64,000 nucleotides of DNA from AWTP1-13 sp963832445 (GCA_963832445.1 CAWHUM010000015.1:124001-188000); one strand, 5' to 3'. Positions 27,121-36,545 are shown, counted from the stretch's first letter. The notes: a model not told the origin generated them from the letters alone. Made by a program: numbers and translations.

Positions 27121-27398
27121 GCAGTCATCAAACGAACAAGAGACATGCTGGATGCTGCGACGTCGACCGGCACTTCAAGTCAGCTGTTGGCTCTTGGCGG
27201 ACGAGCGCCGATCATCTGCTTTCGGCGGCACTACAGACTTTGATCGACGCAAGTGAGTGGTGTAGCCACCAGGACAGTCCGCTTCGTCTGTCGACGCGAC
27301 ATTCGTTGCGCGCAACCAATTCGGCGTGCCAAGTGCAAGGCTGGGATCAATCGCTAGTCCTGGTCAGGTGCAGGTCAGGCCGCGGGGCAGGAACTCCC

Positions 27399-28337
27399 AT
27401 GAGAAGCCCGCCCCTCACGCTCCTCCCCCGCCGCCAGGCGCTGATCGGCATGCTGGCGGCCTCATGCGCCGCCGGTCTGGCGACCGGCACCCGCGCGCTC
27501 GCGCAGGAGCCGGAGGCGTCCCAGGGGGCGGCCAAGCCAGACGCCAAGAGCGCCGGCGCAAAACCCTGGGAGACGCTGCCGCCGACGCCACAATGGCCGC
27601 AGCCCGACCGCAGCGGCCTCGTGCCGGCGAACGGCGCCAGGCTGTTCTACGCGCAGTTCGGCAAAGGCCCGAACGTGCTGCTGCTGCACGGCGGCATGGG
27701 CAGCTCCAACTATTGGGGGCATCTCATCGATGCGCTCTCGCCCCACTACGCCGTGACCGCGCTCGACACGCGCGGGCACGGCCGCAGCCCGTTCGTCCCC
27801 GGCGCATTCAGCTACAAGACCCTCGCCGACGATGCTGCCGCCGCGCTTGCTGCGCTGGGCGTGCAGTCCGCGGCCGCCGTCGGCTGGAGCGACGGGGCGA
27901 TCACGGCGCTGCAGATGGCGTTGAGTCATCCGGCGCAGGTGACGCGCGCGTTCGTATTCGGCGGCAACATCACGCTCGCCGGCTACAAGCCGAACGGCAG
28001 CAACTCGCACGTGTTCGCCGCCTACAGCCGCCGTTGCCGCGCCGAGTACCAGGAGCTGTCTCTCAACCCTGAGAAATGGCCTGCCCTGCTGCGCGCGCTC
28101 GGGCCCATGTGGCGCGCCGAGCCCGGCATCAGCAGGCCTCAGCTCGCGGCATTGAAGATCCCGGTGACGATCTCGGACGGGCAGTACGACGAGATCATCA
28201 AGCGCGAGCACACCGAGATGATGGCCAAGAGCATTCCCGGCGCGAGGCTCCAGATCCTGCCCGAGGTCAGCCACTTCGCCATGCTGCAGAAGCCGGACGC
28301 GTTCAACCGCGCGGTGATCGAGTTCCTTTCTGCTTGA
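27399..28337 (+). CDS. Exported alpha/beta hydrolase
   Basis: This 312-residue protein has a twin-arginine-type leader (LLPRRQALIGML, then an Ala-rich stretch ending ALAQ) and is probably exported folded to the periplasm. The mature part is an alpha/beta hydrolase with oxyanion motif LLHGGMGSS and TRGHGRS. The nucleophile elbow is GWSDGA, in which the usual Ser-X-Gly is Ser-Asp-Gly. The acid is DGQYD and the catalytic His lies in EVSHFAM. I chose ATG 27399; an upstream in-frame extension lacks leader character. A truncated copy of its leader lies about 2.8 kb upstream. Confidence 0.85.
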   Translation: MRSPPLTLLPRRQALIGMLAASCAAGLATGTRALAQEPEASQGAAKPDAKSAGAKPWETLPPTPQWPQPDRSGLVPANGARLFYAQFGKGPNVLLLHGGMGSSNYWGHLIDALSPHYAVTALDTRGHGRSPFVPGAFSYKTLADDAAAALAALGVQSAAAVGWSDGAITALQMALSHPAQVTRAFVFGGNITLAGYKPNGSNSHVFAAYSRRCRAEYQELSLNPEKWPALLRALGPMWRAEPGISRPQLAALKIPVTISDGQYDEIIKREHTEMMAKSIPGARLQILPEVSHFAMLQKPDAFNRAVIEFLSA

Positions 28338-28441
28338 CCTCCGCCAAGCTGGCAGCTCCTGGCACCCGCTCCCCGTTCCGCTCCGCGCGTGGGCACGTCA
28401 AGGAACAAGGCCACATTGACCGTGCCGAAATCGCGGGGCGC

Positions 28442-28457
28442 TGTGACATGCGTCACG
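28442..28457. promoter_or_regulatory. CRP/FNR-type palindrome upstream of the amidohydrolase
   Basis: TGTGA-N6-TCACG occurs at 28442-28457, one base from the CRP-type consensus TGTGA-N6-TCACA. It is about 80 bp upstream of the GTG start at 28536, a reasonable activator position. The match alone does not tell which CRP/FNR-family protein would bind. Confidence 0.35.
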
Positions 28458-28535
28458 TTGCAAACTGTTCGAGTGCCCTGCCGGGTGTGATGATCTAGAA
28501 ATACGCATCACCGCGCTCGATCAGGACACCAGCAA

Positions 28536-29510
28536 GTGATTGTCGACAGCCACGCGCATCTCGTCCCGCCCTCGTTGCTGGCCGCCATCCGCAGCGAAGC
28601 GGCGCGCTTCCCTTCCGTGCGCGCCATCGAGCAGGACGGCTCGCTCGCCTTCTCGTTCGCCGGCGCCAAGCCGACGCGTCCCGTGTCCAAGCCGCTCTCC
28701 GACATCGCCGGCCGAGTCGCCTGGATGGTGAAGAATGGCATCGACGCGCAGGTGGTGGGCGGCTGGGTCGACATGTTCGGCTACGAGCTGCCCGTCGCCG
28801 AGGGCACGGCGTGGGCGCAGCTCACCAACACCCACCTCGCCGCCACCGCCAAGGTCGAGCCGCGCTTCGTGCCGCTCGCCACCGTGCCGCTGCAGGACGG
28901 CGCCGCGGCCGCCGAGGTGCTGCGCGCCGCCGTTGCCGCCGGCTTCCCCGGCGTCATGATCGGCACGCTCCCCCGCGGGGTCGGCAGCGTGCTCGATGCG
29001 CCCGATCTCGCCCCGTTCTGGCAGGCGGCGCACGACACCGGCGCCGTCGTGCACATCCACCCCTCCTTCGATGCCGGCGACCCGCGCGTCAGCGACTACG
29101 GCCTCGCCAACGCCGTCGGCCGCATCACCGACGCGCTGGTGGCGGTGAGCCGCCTGATCGCAGCCGGCCACATCGCCCGCTACGCCAACGCCAAAGTCGT
29201 GGTGCCGATGGGCGCGGCCGGCCTGCCGTTCCTGCTGGGCCGGCTTGCGCGCAACCACGCCATCACGCCGGGCCTCGGCGATCCCGTCGCGGCGCTCGCC
29301 CACATCTACACCGACACCATCCTGCACGATCCGCGCGTCTTGCGCTTCGTCGTCGACATGATGGGCGCCGACCGCATCATGCTGGGCTCCGACATGCCCT
29401 TCCCGATCGGCGACACCGAGCCCGCCAAGATCGTGGCGGCCGCCGGCCTCTCCCAGGCCGACGCCGCCAGCATCACCGGCGGCCTCGCCCGCACGCTGTT
29501 CAAGGTTTGA
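28536..29510 (+). CDS. Amidohydrolase-family metal-dependent hydrolase or decarboxylase
   Basis: This 324-residue TIM-barrel protein opens with the metal-binding motif VDSHAHLVPP, then has VVHIHPSFD and a late SDMPFPIGD, as in ACMSD-like enzymes. These usually decarboxylate or hydrolyse ring-derived carboxylates. The start is GTG at 28536 (IVDSHAH), since there is no upstream in-frame ATG and family members begin at this motif. It is directly followed by an aromatic monooxygenase gene 62 bp downstream, so both may act in one ring-degradation pathway (inference). Confidence 0.83.
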   Translation: MIVDSHAHLVPPSLLAAIRSEAARFPSVRAIEQDGSLAFSFAGAKPTRPVSKPLSDIAGRVAWMVKNGIDAQVVGGWVDMFGYELPVAEGTAWAQLTNTHLAATAKVEPRFVPLATVPLQDGAAAAEVLRAAVAAGFPGVMIGTLPRGVGSVLDAPDLAPFWQAAHDTGAVVHIHPSFDAGDPRVSDYGLANAVGRITDALVAVSRLIAAGHIARYANAKVVVPMGAAGLPFLLGRLARNHAITPGLGDPVAALAHIYTDTILHDPRVLRFVVDMMGADRIMLGSDMPFPIGDTEPAKIVAAAGLSQADAASITGGLARTLFKV

Positions 29511-29572
29511 TGCGGCGGAGGCTTACAGCGCGCATGGCAATCCTCTAAGAAAAGCCCGGAGGAAGTGGAGCC

Positions 29573-31525
29573 ATGCAATTCCATCTCAACGGGTTCAGAA
29601 CCGGCAACCCGGAAGTCTCGGAACCTTCCGAGCAATCCAAGGCATCTTCCAACTCTGGGTCGCTTCCCCACGAAGTCGATGTCCTGATCGTCGGTTGCGG
29701 GCCGGCCGGCCTGACCCTCGCCGCGCAGCTGGCGGCCTTCCCGGGCATCGCAACCCGCATCGTCGATCAGAAGCCGGGTCCCCTGCTGCTCGGCCAGGCT
29801 GACGGTGTCGCCTGCCGGACGATGGAGATGTTCGAGGCCTTCGGCTTCAGGGAGCGCGTCGAGAGAGAGGCCTATTGGGTCAACGAGACGACGTTCTGGA
29901 AGCCGGACGACATCCACCGGGAAAGAATTGTCCGCAGCGGCAGGATCCAGGATGTCGAAGACGGGCTCTCGGAGTTCCCGCACGTCATCCTGAACCAAGC
30001 GCGCGTGCACGAATTCTACCTGCAGCTCATGCGCAACTCGCCGGGCCGGCTGGAGCCGGACTACTCTCGCCGCCTGCTCGGTCTCGAGATCGACGCCGAG
30101 GCGTCCTCCGGCGGTAGCGCTGCGGCCTACCCCGTTACAGTCAGGCTCGAGCGGATCGATCCCGAGCACAACGGACAGATAGAAACGATAAAGGCCCGGT
30201 ACGCGGTCGGTTGCGATGGCGCGCGCAGCATCGTTCGCCAGTCGCTCGGATTGGCGCTGCGTGGGGATTCGGCCAATCATGCCTGGGGTGTGATGGATGT
30301 GCTGGCCGTCACGGACTTCCCCGATATCCGCCTGAAGTCCTTGATACAGTCCGCCAACGAAGGAAACATCGTTCTCATCCCGCGCGAAGGCGGCTATCTG
30401 GTCCGCATATATGTCGAGCTCGACAAGCTCAATGCAAACGAGCGGGTCTCGAGCCGGAACATCACCTCCGACCATTTGATCGCGGCTGCGCAGCGGATCC
30501 TGCATCCCTATGCGCTCGAGGTGAAGGAGGTCGCATGGTGGTCGGTCTACGAGATCGGCCAGCGGCTGTGCGACAAGTTCGACGACGTGCCCGAGGCAAA
30601 TGTCGCGACACGCTTGCCCCACGTGTTCATAGCCGGCGATGCCTGCCACACCCACAGCCCGAAAGCAGGGCAGGGCATGAACGTTTCCATGCAGGACGCG
30701 TTCAATCTGGGCTGGAAGCTGGCGTCCGTCCTCCAGGGGCGATGCACGCCGCGAATTCTGCATACCTACTCGGCCGAGCGCCAGGCGGTCGCCAAGGAGC
30801 TGATCGACTTCGATCGCGAGTGGGCCCAGATGCTCAGCGCGCCGGTAAGTTCATCGGCCGACCCGGAAAGCGAAGGCGTCGACCCGGCGGGGGTCCAGGA
30901 GTATTTCGTCAAGCATGGACATTACACGGCGGGAACCGCGACCAAGTACAAGCCGTCGGTCATTTCTGCCGAACCTGCCCATCAGCATTTGGCCAGGGGC
31001 CTGGTGATCGGCGAGCGTTTGCATTCGGCACCCGTCATCCGTCTGGCAGATGCCAAAGCGCTTCCCCTGGGCCACACGGTCAAGGCGGACGGCCGCTGGC
31101 GACTGTTCGCCTTTTGCGGACCGGAACACCCGGCTGCACCGTCCTCTCCCATAAGAGCGCTGTGCGGGTTCCTCGCCGAGTCCCCCGCGTCTCCGGTTCG
31201 CAGATACACTCCGGCGGGGGATGATATCAACTCATGCATCGACTTCCGGGCCGTGTTCCAGCAGGGCCACCGCGAGCTTGGCCTGCAGGCCATGCCCGCA
31301 TTCCTCTTGCCCCGGAAGGGCCGTTACGGGCTTCGCGACTACGAGAAGATGTTCTGCCCCGACCTTAAAAGCGGCAACGACATTTTCGACATGCGTGGCA
31401 TCGATCGGAGCAAGGGCTGCATGATCGTCGTGCGACCCGACCAGTTTGTCGCGCATGTTCTCCCGCTCGGTGCCTTTACGGAGCTTTCGGCCTTCTTCGA
31501 CGGCTTCATGCTGCAACAGGATTGA
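29573..31525 (+). CDS. FAD-dependent aromatic monooxygenase (phenol 2-monooxygenase / 3-hydroxybenzoate 4-monooxygenase-like)
   Basis: This 650-residue class A flavoprotein hydroxylase has the FAD fingerprint VLIVGCGPAGLTLAA near residue 37, the DG motif GCDGARSIVRQ, and the GD motif GDACHTHSPKAGQGMN. A C-terminal thioredoxin-like domain is present (about the last 170 residues), as in phenol hydroxylase and MobA. It would add one oxygen atom to a phenolic ring using NAD(P)H. The length is typical. A Shine-Dalgarno sequence (CCGGAGGAAG) precedes the ATG. The exact phenol is not predictable. Confidence 0.88.
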   Translation: MQFHLNGFRTGNPEVSEPSEQSKASSNSGSLPHEVDVLIVGCGPAGLTLAAQLAAFPGIATRIVDQKPGPLLLGQADGVACRTMEMFEAFGFRERVEREAYWVNETTFWKPDDIHRERIVRSGRIQDVEDGLSEFPHVILNQARVHEFYLQLMRNSPGRLEPDYSRRLLGLEIDAEASSGGSAAAYPVTVRLERIDPEHNGQIETIKARYAVGCDGARSIVRQSLGLALRGDSANHAWGVMDVLAVTDFPDIRLKSLIQSANEGNIVLIPREGGYLVRIYVELDKLNANERVSSRNITSDHLIAAAQRILHPYALEVKEVAWWSVYEIGQRLCDKFDDVPEANVATRLPHVFIAGDACHTHSPKAGQGMNVSMQDAFNLGWKLASVLQGRCTPRILHTYSAERQAVAKELIDFDREWAQMLSAPVSSSADPESEGVDPAGVQEYFVKHGHYTAGTATKYKPSVISAEPAHQHLARGLVIGERLHSAPVIRLADAKALPLGHTVKADGRWRLFAFCGPEHPAAPSSPIRALCGFLAESPASPVRRYTPAGDDINSCIDFRAVFQQGHRELGLQAMPAFLLPRKGRYGLRDYEKMFCPDLKSGNDIFDMRGIDRSKGCMIVVRPDQFVAHVLPLGAFTELSAFFDGFMLQQD

Positions 31526-31853
31526 ACGCACCGGGTCTGCTTCGCCCATGTCACCAACCAGATGGCGAGGGTAGAGCGCGACTTCGAGAAGGGCGACGCT
31601 GACGGCACTGTCGATGCTCTGGCCGTGATACGCGCTGCAGCGCGCGCCTGGAACGGCCGGCGCAATGAGTGAATAGCCTCGGCCTGCTGCACCGGTTGGC
31701 GCTGCCCCGGGGGAACGCTTTGCCTTGGGCGGCCGGCACTGCTAGTCTAATCACACGGGGATATGGCAGGCTCCCCGGTGCCAAAGACGCACGTCTGCGT
31801 CCAAGGTCTGCCCCAACCGGCGCTTGATCGAAGCGCCGCAGGGGCTTGGCACC

Positions 31854-33104
31854 ATGAAACATCCGACCCAGCAAGGCGTTGCGAACGGCACCACGGAGCC
31901 CGGGCGAACTACGCCGGCCAGTCCGATAGGCCAGGTGTACGCGGCGCGGGCGCTGCGCGACTTCGGCGACGGGTTCGTCGCCGTGCTGCTGCCCGTCTAT
32001 CTGACACAGATCGGGCTCGGCGCCTTCGAGGTCGGCGTCGTCGCGACGCTGGCGCTGCTCGGCTCGGCGCTCATGACGCTCGGCATCGGTTTCCTCGGCG
32101 CCAAAGCCGACCAGCGCCGGCTGCTGCTGGGGGCCAGCATCTTGATGGTCGCCACCGGCCTCGCTTTTGCCAGCGCCGAGACCTATGCCGTGCTGCTGCT
32201 GGTGGCCTTGGTCGGCACCATCAATCCATCGTCGGGCAGCGTCAGCATCTTCGTTCCGCTGGAACATGCGCTGCTGTCGCGCTCGGTCGCCGATGCAGAC
32301 CGCACCAGGATGTTTGCGCGCTACAGTCTGATCGGCTCGCTCGCTGCTGCTGCCGGCTCGCTTGCCTCGGCCAGTCCCGATCTTCTTGCCGGCCTCGGGC
32401 TGTCGAGCATCGGCGCGCTCAAGGTCATGTTTGTCGTCTATGCCGTGCTCGGTGCGGCCGGCGGCCTCCTCTATGCGCGCATCCCACGCGATCGCACGCC
32501 GGTCGGCGAGCGGCCGTCGGTGGCGCTGGGCGCATCGCGCGGCATCGTCTACAAGATGGCTGCACTCTTCAGCATCGATGCCTTCGCCGGCGGTTTCGCG
32601 GTGCAGTCGCTGATTGCGCTGTGGCTGTTCAGCAAGTTCGACCTGTCGCTCGTGGCAGCCGGCCTGTTCTTCTTCTGGTCGGGAGTGCTCGCGGCCTTCT
32701 CGTTTCCCGTCGCGGCCTGGCTGTCGCGCCGCATCGGCCTGGTGAACACCATGGTGTTCACGCACATCCCCTCCAACCTCTGCCTGATCCTTGCGGCTGT
32801 CGCACCGAGCCTGGAAGTCGCACTGGCCCTGCTGCTTGTGCGTGCCGCTCTCTCGCAGATGGATGTGCCGACCCGCTCGTCGTACGTGATGGCGGTCGTG
32901 ACGCCGCCCGAGCGTCCGGCGGCAGCCAGTGTCACGTCGGTCCCGCGCAGCCTGGCGGCGGCGGCAAGCCCGGCACTGGCCGGCGCCCTGTTCGCAAGTG
33001 GCCTGCAAGCCTGGCCGCTGGTGATCTGCGGTGTCCTGAAGATCCTCTACGACATCGCGCTGCTGTGGACCTTCCGGCACGTCAAGCCGCCCGAGGAGCG
33101 GTAG
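31854..33104 (+). CDS. Major facilitator superfamily (MFS) transporter
   Basis: This 416-residue membrane protein has about 12 hydrophobic segments. The first transmembrane region is preceded by VYAARALRDFGDGFVAVLLP, typical of drug/sugar-type MFS carriers. It would act as a secondary transporter in the inner membrane, but the substrate is unknown. ATG 31854 was chosen over a TTG at 31824, which would only add ten residues. It follows the aromatic monooxygenase gene by about 330 bp; that spacer shows no clear gene. Confidence 0.85.
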   Translation: MKHPTQQGVANGTTEPGRTTPASPIGQVYAARALRDFGDGFVAVLLPVYLTQIGLGAFEVGVVATLALLGSALMTLGIGFLGAKADQRRLLLGASILMVATGLAFASAETYAVLLLVALVGTINPSSGSVSIFVPLEHALLSRSVADADRTRMFARYSLIGSLAAAAGSLASASPDLLAGLGLSSIGALKVMFVVYAVLGAAGGLLYARIPRDRTPVGERPSVALGASRGIVYKMAALFSIDAFAGGFAVQSLIALWLFSKFDLSLVAAGLFFFWSGVLAAFSFPVAAWLSRRIGLVNTMVFTHIPSNLCLILAAVAPSLEVALALLLVRAALSQMDVPTRSSYVMAVVTPPERPAAASVTSVPRSLAAAASPALAGALFASGLQAWPLVICGVLKILYDIALLWTFRHVKPPEER

Positions 33105-33230
33105 CAGGCACCACGCCGCATCGCGGCAGTGGATCGTTGCGTCCTTCCGCAAGAGCCTATAAGCGCAACGTGAGCGGGCTTGGTTGAAGCGTTGGCCGGC
33201 TCGGCAATTCCAGCTGAGGTTGCAACACAC

Positions 33231-33701
33231 GTGAAGCTCGACATCGGCGGCAAGGAAGTGATCGCGGCGCCGCTGGAGCGGGTGTGGGCGAGCCTCAACG
33301 ACCCAGAGTTCCTCGCCCGCTGCATCCCCGGCTGCCGCGAGATGCGCGAGGAGGCGCCGGACAAATACGCCGTGCGGCTCGAGCTCAAGGTCGCCTCGGT
33401 CGGCGGCTCGTTCGGCGGCGCCATCGCGCTCTCCGACAAGCAGGCCCCGGAGCAGTGCCGCATCGCCATCTCGGGTAGCGGCACCTTGGGTCACGGCACG
33501 GGGGAGGCGCATTTCACGCTGGCGCCGGCCGAAGGCGGCACCTTGCTCGCCTACGAGGGTGCCGGCGAGATCGGCGGCCTGGTCGCCGGCGTCGGCCAGC
33601 GGGTGCTGCGCGGAGTGTCCAAGCACCTGATCGGGAAATTCTTCAAGTCCGTGCGCAGCGAGCTGGAAGCGGTGTCAGACCCTTCGGGTCCGACACCATA
33701 G
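33231..33701 (+). CDS. CoxG-like SRPBCC-family protein
   Basis: The 156-residue product (GTG start) matches CO-dehydrogenase subunit G-like proteins: KLDIGGKEVIAAPLERVW near the start and PEFLARCIPGCREM, with a C-terminal helix. CoxG proteins help recruit or mature molybdenum hydroxylases at the membrane. A TTG at 33180 would add 17 residues that do not look like the family. The three-subunit molybdenum hydroxylase at 17-20.7 kb lacks its own CoxG, so the two may work together (inference). The last codons lie inside a palindromic repeat, so the C-terminus is repeat-derived. Confidence 0.8.
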   Translation: MKLDIGGKEVIAAPLERVWASLNDPEFLARCIPGCREMREEAPDKYAVRLELKVASVGGSFGGAIALSDKQAPEQCRIAISGSGTLGHGTGEAHFTLAPAEGGTLLAYEGAGEIGGLVAGVGQRVLRGVSKHLIGKFFKSVRSELEAVSDPSGPTP

Positions 33702-33769
33702 CTCCAACGCCGGTGCTTCTGGCCCCGCGCGCTGGGGCGACAGCGTATCGGACCCGAGGGTCTGACACC
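33671..33769. repeat. Composite palindromic (REP-like) element overlapping the CoxG-like stop
   Basis: A near-perfect hairpin GGTGTC-x-GACCC / GGGTC-x-GACACC lies at 33671-33697. Its inverted copy lies at about 33748-33769 (TCGGACCCGAGGGTCTGACA). A further GCCCC/GGGGC stem lies between them. The last codons and the stop codon of the CoxG-like gene fall in the first hairpin. It could also act as a terminator. Confidence 0.6.
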
Positions 33770-33845
33770 TTCATATCCCGCTGAAATTGCGCTAAGGCAG
33801 AACCACGGCGCCAGGTGAGACGCGCCGCCTCAGGGAGGAAAGCGC

Positions 33846-34841
33846 ATGTCTCGGTTCAACTGCAGTCGCGGGTTCGTTGTGGGTTTGGCGTGCGTGCTCG
33901 CCGCCGCGTTCGGCACGCCAACCGCTGAGGCCCAGCAGCGCGACAAGGTCACCATCGTCATCTTCGGGCCGCCGTCGCTCGGTGCCTTCCTGCCGCCGCT
34001 GATCAAGGGGCGGAAGTTCGACGAGGCCAACAACCTCGACATCACCTTCGAGGAGCGCCCGCCCGACGCCTACGTCGCCCAGTTCAACTCCGGCGAGTTC
34101 AAGGTCGGCGGCAGCGCCTCGCTGATGACCATCGGCCTGGCCGACGTGCGCGGCGTCAAGGTCAGCTACCTCTTCAACCTGTTCGACTTCTGGGGCGCCG
34201 TCGTCACCAGCAAACCCGAGGTCAAGACGCTGAAGGACCTGGAGGGGCGCCAGCTCGCCGCCGCGCGCGCCACCACCAACTACATCATGTTCGAGTGGCT
34301 GGCGAAGCGGCAGGGTGTCGACACCTCCAAGATCCAGGTGGTCAATACCGCCACGCCCGGGCTCATCGGCTTCGCGCTGGCCGACCGCGCCGACGCCGTG
34401 CAGCTCTGGGAGCCGGCCTACACCATCCTCATCTCCAAGAAGCCCGAGATTCGCACGCTCGACGACGGCACGCAGAAGACCTGGAAGGCCTTCTCCGGCG
34501 GCGGCTCGCGCATCCCCTATCTCGGCGTCGCCGCGCATCAGGACTGGATCGCGCAGAACAAGGCGGTGATCCCGCGCCTCTACAAGGCCTACGCGCAGGC
34601 GGCCCAGTGGCTCACCGCCAACCCCGAGGAGGCGGCCAAGCTGATCACGCCGAAGTCGACCCCGGCCGATCAGGAGGCGCTCGCCAAGTCGATCCGCGCC
34701 AACGACCGGCTGGGCTTGAGCCTCGCCTCCGCCGCCGAGGTGCGCAAGGAGATCGAGGCCGTCTACCGCGCCGGGATCGACTCCGCCTTCCTGCCGCAGA
34801 TGCCCTCGGCCGCATCCATCTACGACGGGCCGCTGAAATGA
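33846..34841 (+). CDS. ABC transporter substrate-binding protein (nitrate/sulfonate/taurine type)
   Basis: This 331-residue periplasmic protein has a signal peptide ending about residue 29 (TAEAQQ). It is of the SsuA/TauA/NMT1-like class: VTIVIFGPPSLGAFLPPLIKG, then GEFKVGGSASLMTIGLADV and ARATTNYIMFEWLA. It captures a small ligand for the permease and ATPase encoded directly downstream. The ligand may be a sulfonate, pyrimidine precursor or aromatic acid. Its stop overlaps the permease start by four bases. A Shine-Dalgarno sequence (GGGAGGAA) precedes the ATG. Confidence 0.88.
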   Translation: MSRFNCSRGFVVGLACVLAAAFGTPTAEAQQRDKVTIVIFGPPSLGAFLPPLIKGRKFDEANNLDITFEERPPDAYVAQFNSGEFKVGGSASLMTIGLADVRGVKVSYLFNLFDFWGAVVTSKPEVKTLKDLEGRQLAAARATTNYIMFEWLAKRQGVDTSKIQVVNTATPGLIGFALADRADAVQLWEPAYTILISKKPEIRTLDDGTQKTWKAFSGGGSRIPYLGVAAHQDWIAQNKAVIPRLYKAYAQAAQWLTANPEEAAKLITPKSTPADQEALAKSIRANDRLGLSLASAAEVRKEIEAVYRAGIDSAFLPQMPSAASIYDGPLK

Positions 34842-35611
34842 CGGACGCGCAGACGCACAAGCGCGTGCTGCAGTTCGTAGTCGGGACGCTAGGGCTGGCG
34901 ATCGTCTGGCAGATCGCCTCCCTGTTCTTCCCCGACTACCTGTTTCCCTCCATCCCGCAGATCGTGCGGCGCTTCGTCGAGATCGCCACCACCTGGACCA
35001 CGCAGGTCGACGTGTTGACGACGGCGGCCCGCATCCTTGCCGGTCTGGTGGGCGCCTTCATCTGCGGAGTGATCCTGGCGCTGATCCTCAACAAGTCGGG
35101 CAGCGCGGAAGCCTACCTGACGCCGGTGCTGACCCTGCTGCAGGGCATCCCGGCGCTGTCCTGGGTGGTGATCGCGGTGATCTGGTTTCACGGCACCGAG
35201 TTCCGCATCTTCTTCATCATGCTGGTGACGACCTTGCCGGCCTTCACCTTCCAGATCCTCGATGCGGTGCGCTCGATGTCGAAGGATCTGTTCGAGATGA
35301 CGGTCGCCTTCCGGCCCACCCGCTGGACCTTGTTCCGCGTGCTGGTGCTGCCGACCGTGGTGCCGGGCATCCTGACCGCCTGGAAGGTGAACCTCGGCAA
35401 TGCCTCGCGCGTGGTGGTGGTGGCGGAACTGGTCGGCGCCACCGGCGGGGTCGGCTACGAGCTCTTGCGCCAGCAGCAGCTGTTCGACATGGCGGGCGCC
35501 ATCGCCTGGACCTTGCAGCTCGTCGTATTCGTGCTGGTGTTCCAGGGCCTGATCACGGCGATCGAGGCCTGGGCGCTGCGCTGGCGGCCGCGGTCGGAGC
35601 GGGCGATCTGA
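34838..35611 (+). CDS. ABC transporter permease (SsuC/TauC-like)
   Basis: This 257-residue inner-membrane permease has about six hydrophobic segments. The cytoplasmic coupling loop (ELVGATGGVGYELLRQQQLFDMAGAI region) is characteristic of the SsuC/TauC/NrtB family. ATG 34838 overlaps the binding-protein stop as ATGA, so the two are translationally coupled. A longer in-frame extension upstream is a shadow of the binding-protein gene. It forms the channel for the importer with the ATPase that follows. Confidence 0.9.
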   Translation: MTDAQTHKRVLQFVVGTLGLAIVWQIASLFFPDYLFPSIPQIVRRFVEIATTWTTQVDVLTTAARILAGLVGAFICGVILALILNKSGSAEAYLTPVLTLLQGIPALSWVVIAVIWFHGTEFRIFFIMLVTTLPAFTFQILDAVRSMSKDLFEMTVAFRPTRWTLFRVLVLPTVVPGILTAWKVNLGNASRVVVVAELVGATGGVGYELLRQQQLFDMAGAIAWTLQLVVFVLVFQGLITAIEAWALRWRPRSERAI

Positions 35612-36396
35612 TGGCGGCGCCCGGCAGCATCGCCATCACTTTCGAGAACGTGACCAAGACGTTCGACCGCCCCGACGGCTCGGGCCGCTTCACCGCGGTC
35701 GACCGCATCTCCTTCGCCATCAACCGCGGCGAGATCGTCGCCGTGCTCGGCAAGACCGGCTGCGGCAAGTCCACCATCTTCAACCTGATCGCCGGCCTCG
35801 CCGAGCCAACCTCCGGCCGCATCACGGTCGAAGGGCTCGACCCGTTCAGCGAGTTCGCCGCGCTCCGCGGCAAGATCGGCATCGTCTTCCAGGGCGACCG
35901 GCTGATGCCCTGGCGCACGGCAATCGACAACGTGCTGCTCGGGCTCGACATCCTGGGCGCCGACCGCAAGCGCTCCGAGGCGATCGCGCGCGAGTGGCTG
36001 GCCAAGCTCGGCCTGACGGGCCACGAGAACGACTACCCGCACGCGCTGTCCGGCGGCATGCGCCAGCGCGTCTCCATCGCCCGGGCGCTGGCCGTGGACC
36101 CCGTGCTGATCCTGTGCGACGAGCCCTTCTCCGCGCTCGACGAGATGACGGCGCAGCGGCTGCGCGCGGAGTTCCTGCGGCTGGTGCGCGAGAGCTCCAA
36201 GACGGCGCTGTTCATCACCCACTCCATCGACGAGGCACTGGAGGTCGGCGACCGCATCATGGTGCTGCACCGCCCCGCCCGCATCGCCTTCGAGGCAGAG
36301 GTGGGCCAGGTCACGCCCGAGCGGCGCCAAGAGCTGCGCGGCCGCATCCTCGATGTGCTGGCGAGCGAAGGCGAGGCGAGGACCGCCACCGCCTGA
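35611..36396 (+). CDS. ABC transporter ATP-binding protein (SsuB/TauB-like)
   Basis: This 261-residue ATPase has Walker A GKTGCGKST, Q-loop FQGDRLMPWR, signature LSGGMRQRVSIARAL, Walker B LILCDEPFSALDE and the H-loop THSIDEAL. It energises the importer. The ATG shares one base with the permease stop (TGATG), so binding protein, permease and ATPase form a tight three-gene operon. Confidence 0.95.
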   Translation: MAAPGSIAITFENVTKTFDRPDGSGRFTAVDRISFAINRGEIVAVLGKTGCGKSTIFNLIAGLAEPTSGRITVEGLDPFSEFAALRGKIGIVFQGDRLMPWRTAIDNVLLGLDILGADRKRSEAIAREWLAKLGLTGHENDYPHALSGGMRQRVSIARALAVDPVLILCDEPFSALDEMTAQRLRAEFLRLVRESSKTALFITHSIDEALEVGDRIMVLHRPARIAFEAEVGQVTPERRQELRGRILDVLASEGEARTATA

Positions 36397-36545
36397 GGTT
36401 GTGCGCGCCAGGCGAATCGGTTGGCAAGCCGCGCGTCAGGCTCGCCCCAGCTTGTCTCGCCTCCCAGAATCAGGATTGCTGGCGCGCGGATTGGAGCGCG
36501 TGCGCCTGCGGTCACGTCAGCGCCCAGCGACAGGAGAGAATTTCC

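Noticed and set aside
31551..33626. 691-residue minus-strand open frame opposite the MFS transporter
   Set aside because: It is an antisense shadow: composition is rich in Arg/Ala/Gln/Asp with no domain, while the plus strand encodes a clear MFS carrier and a CoxG-like protein.
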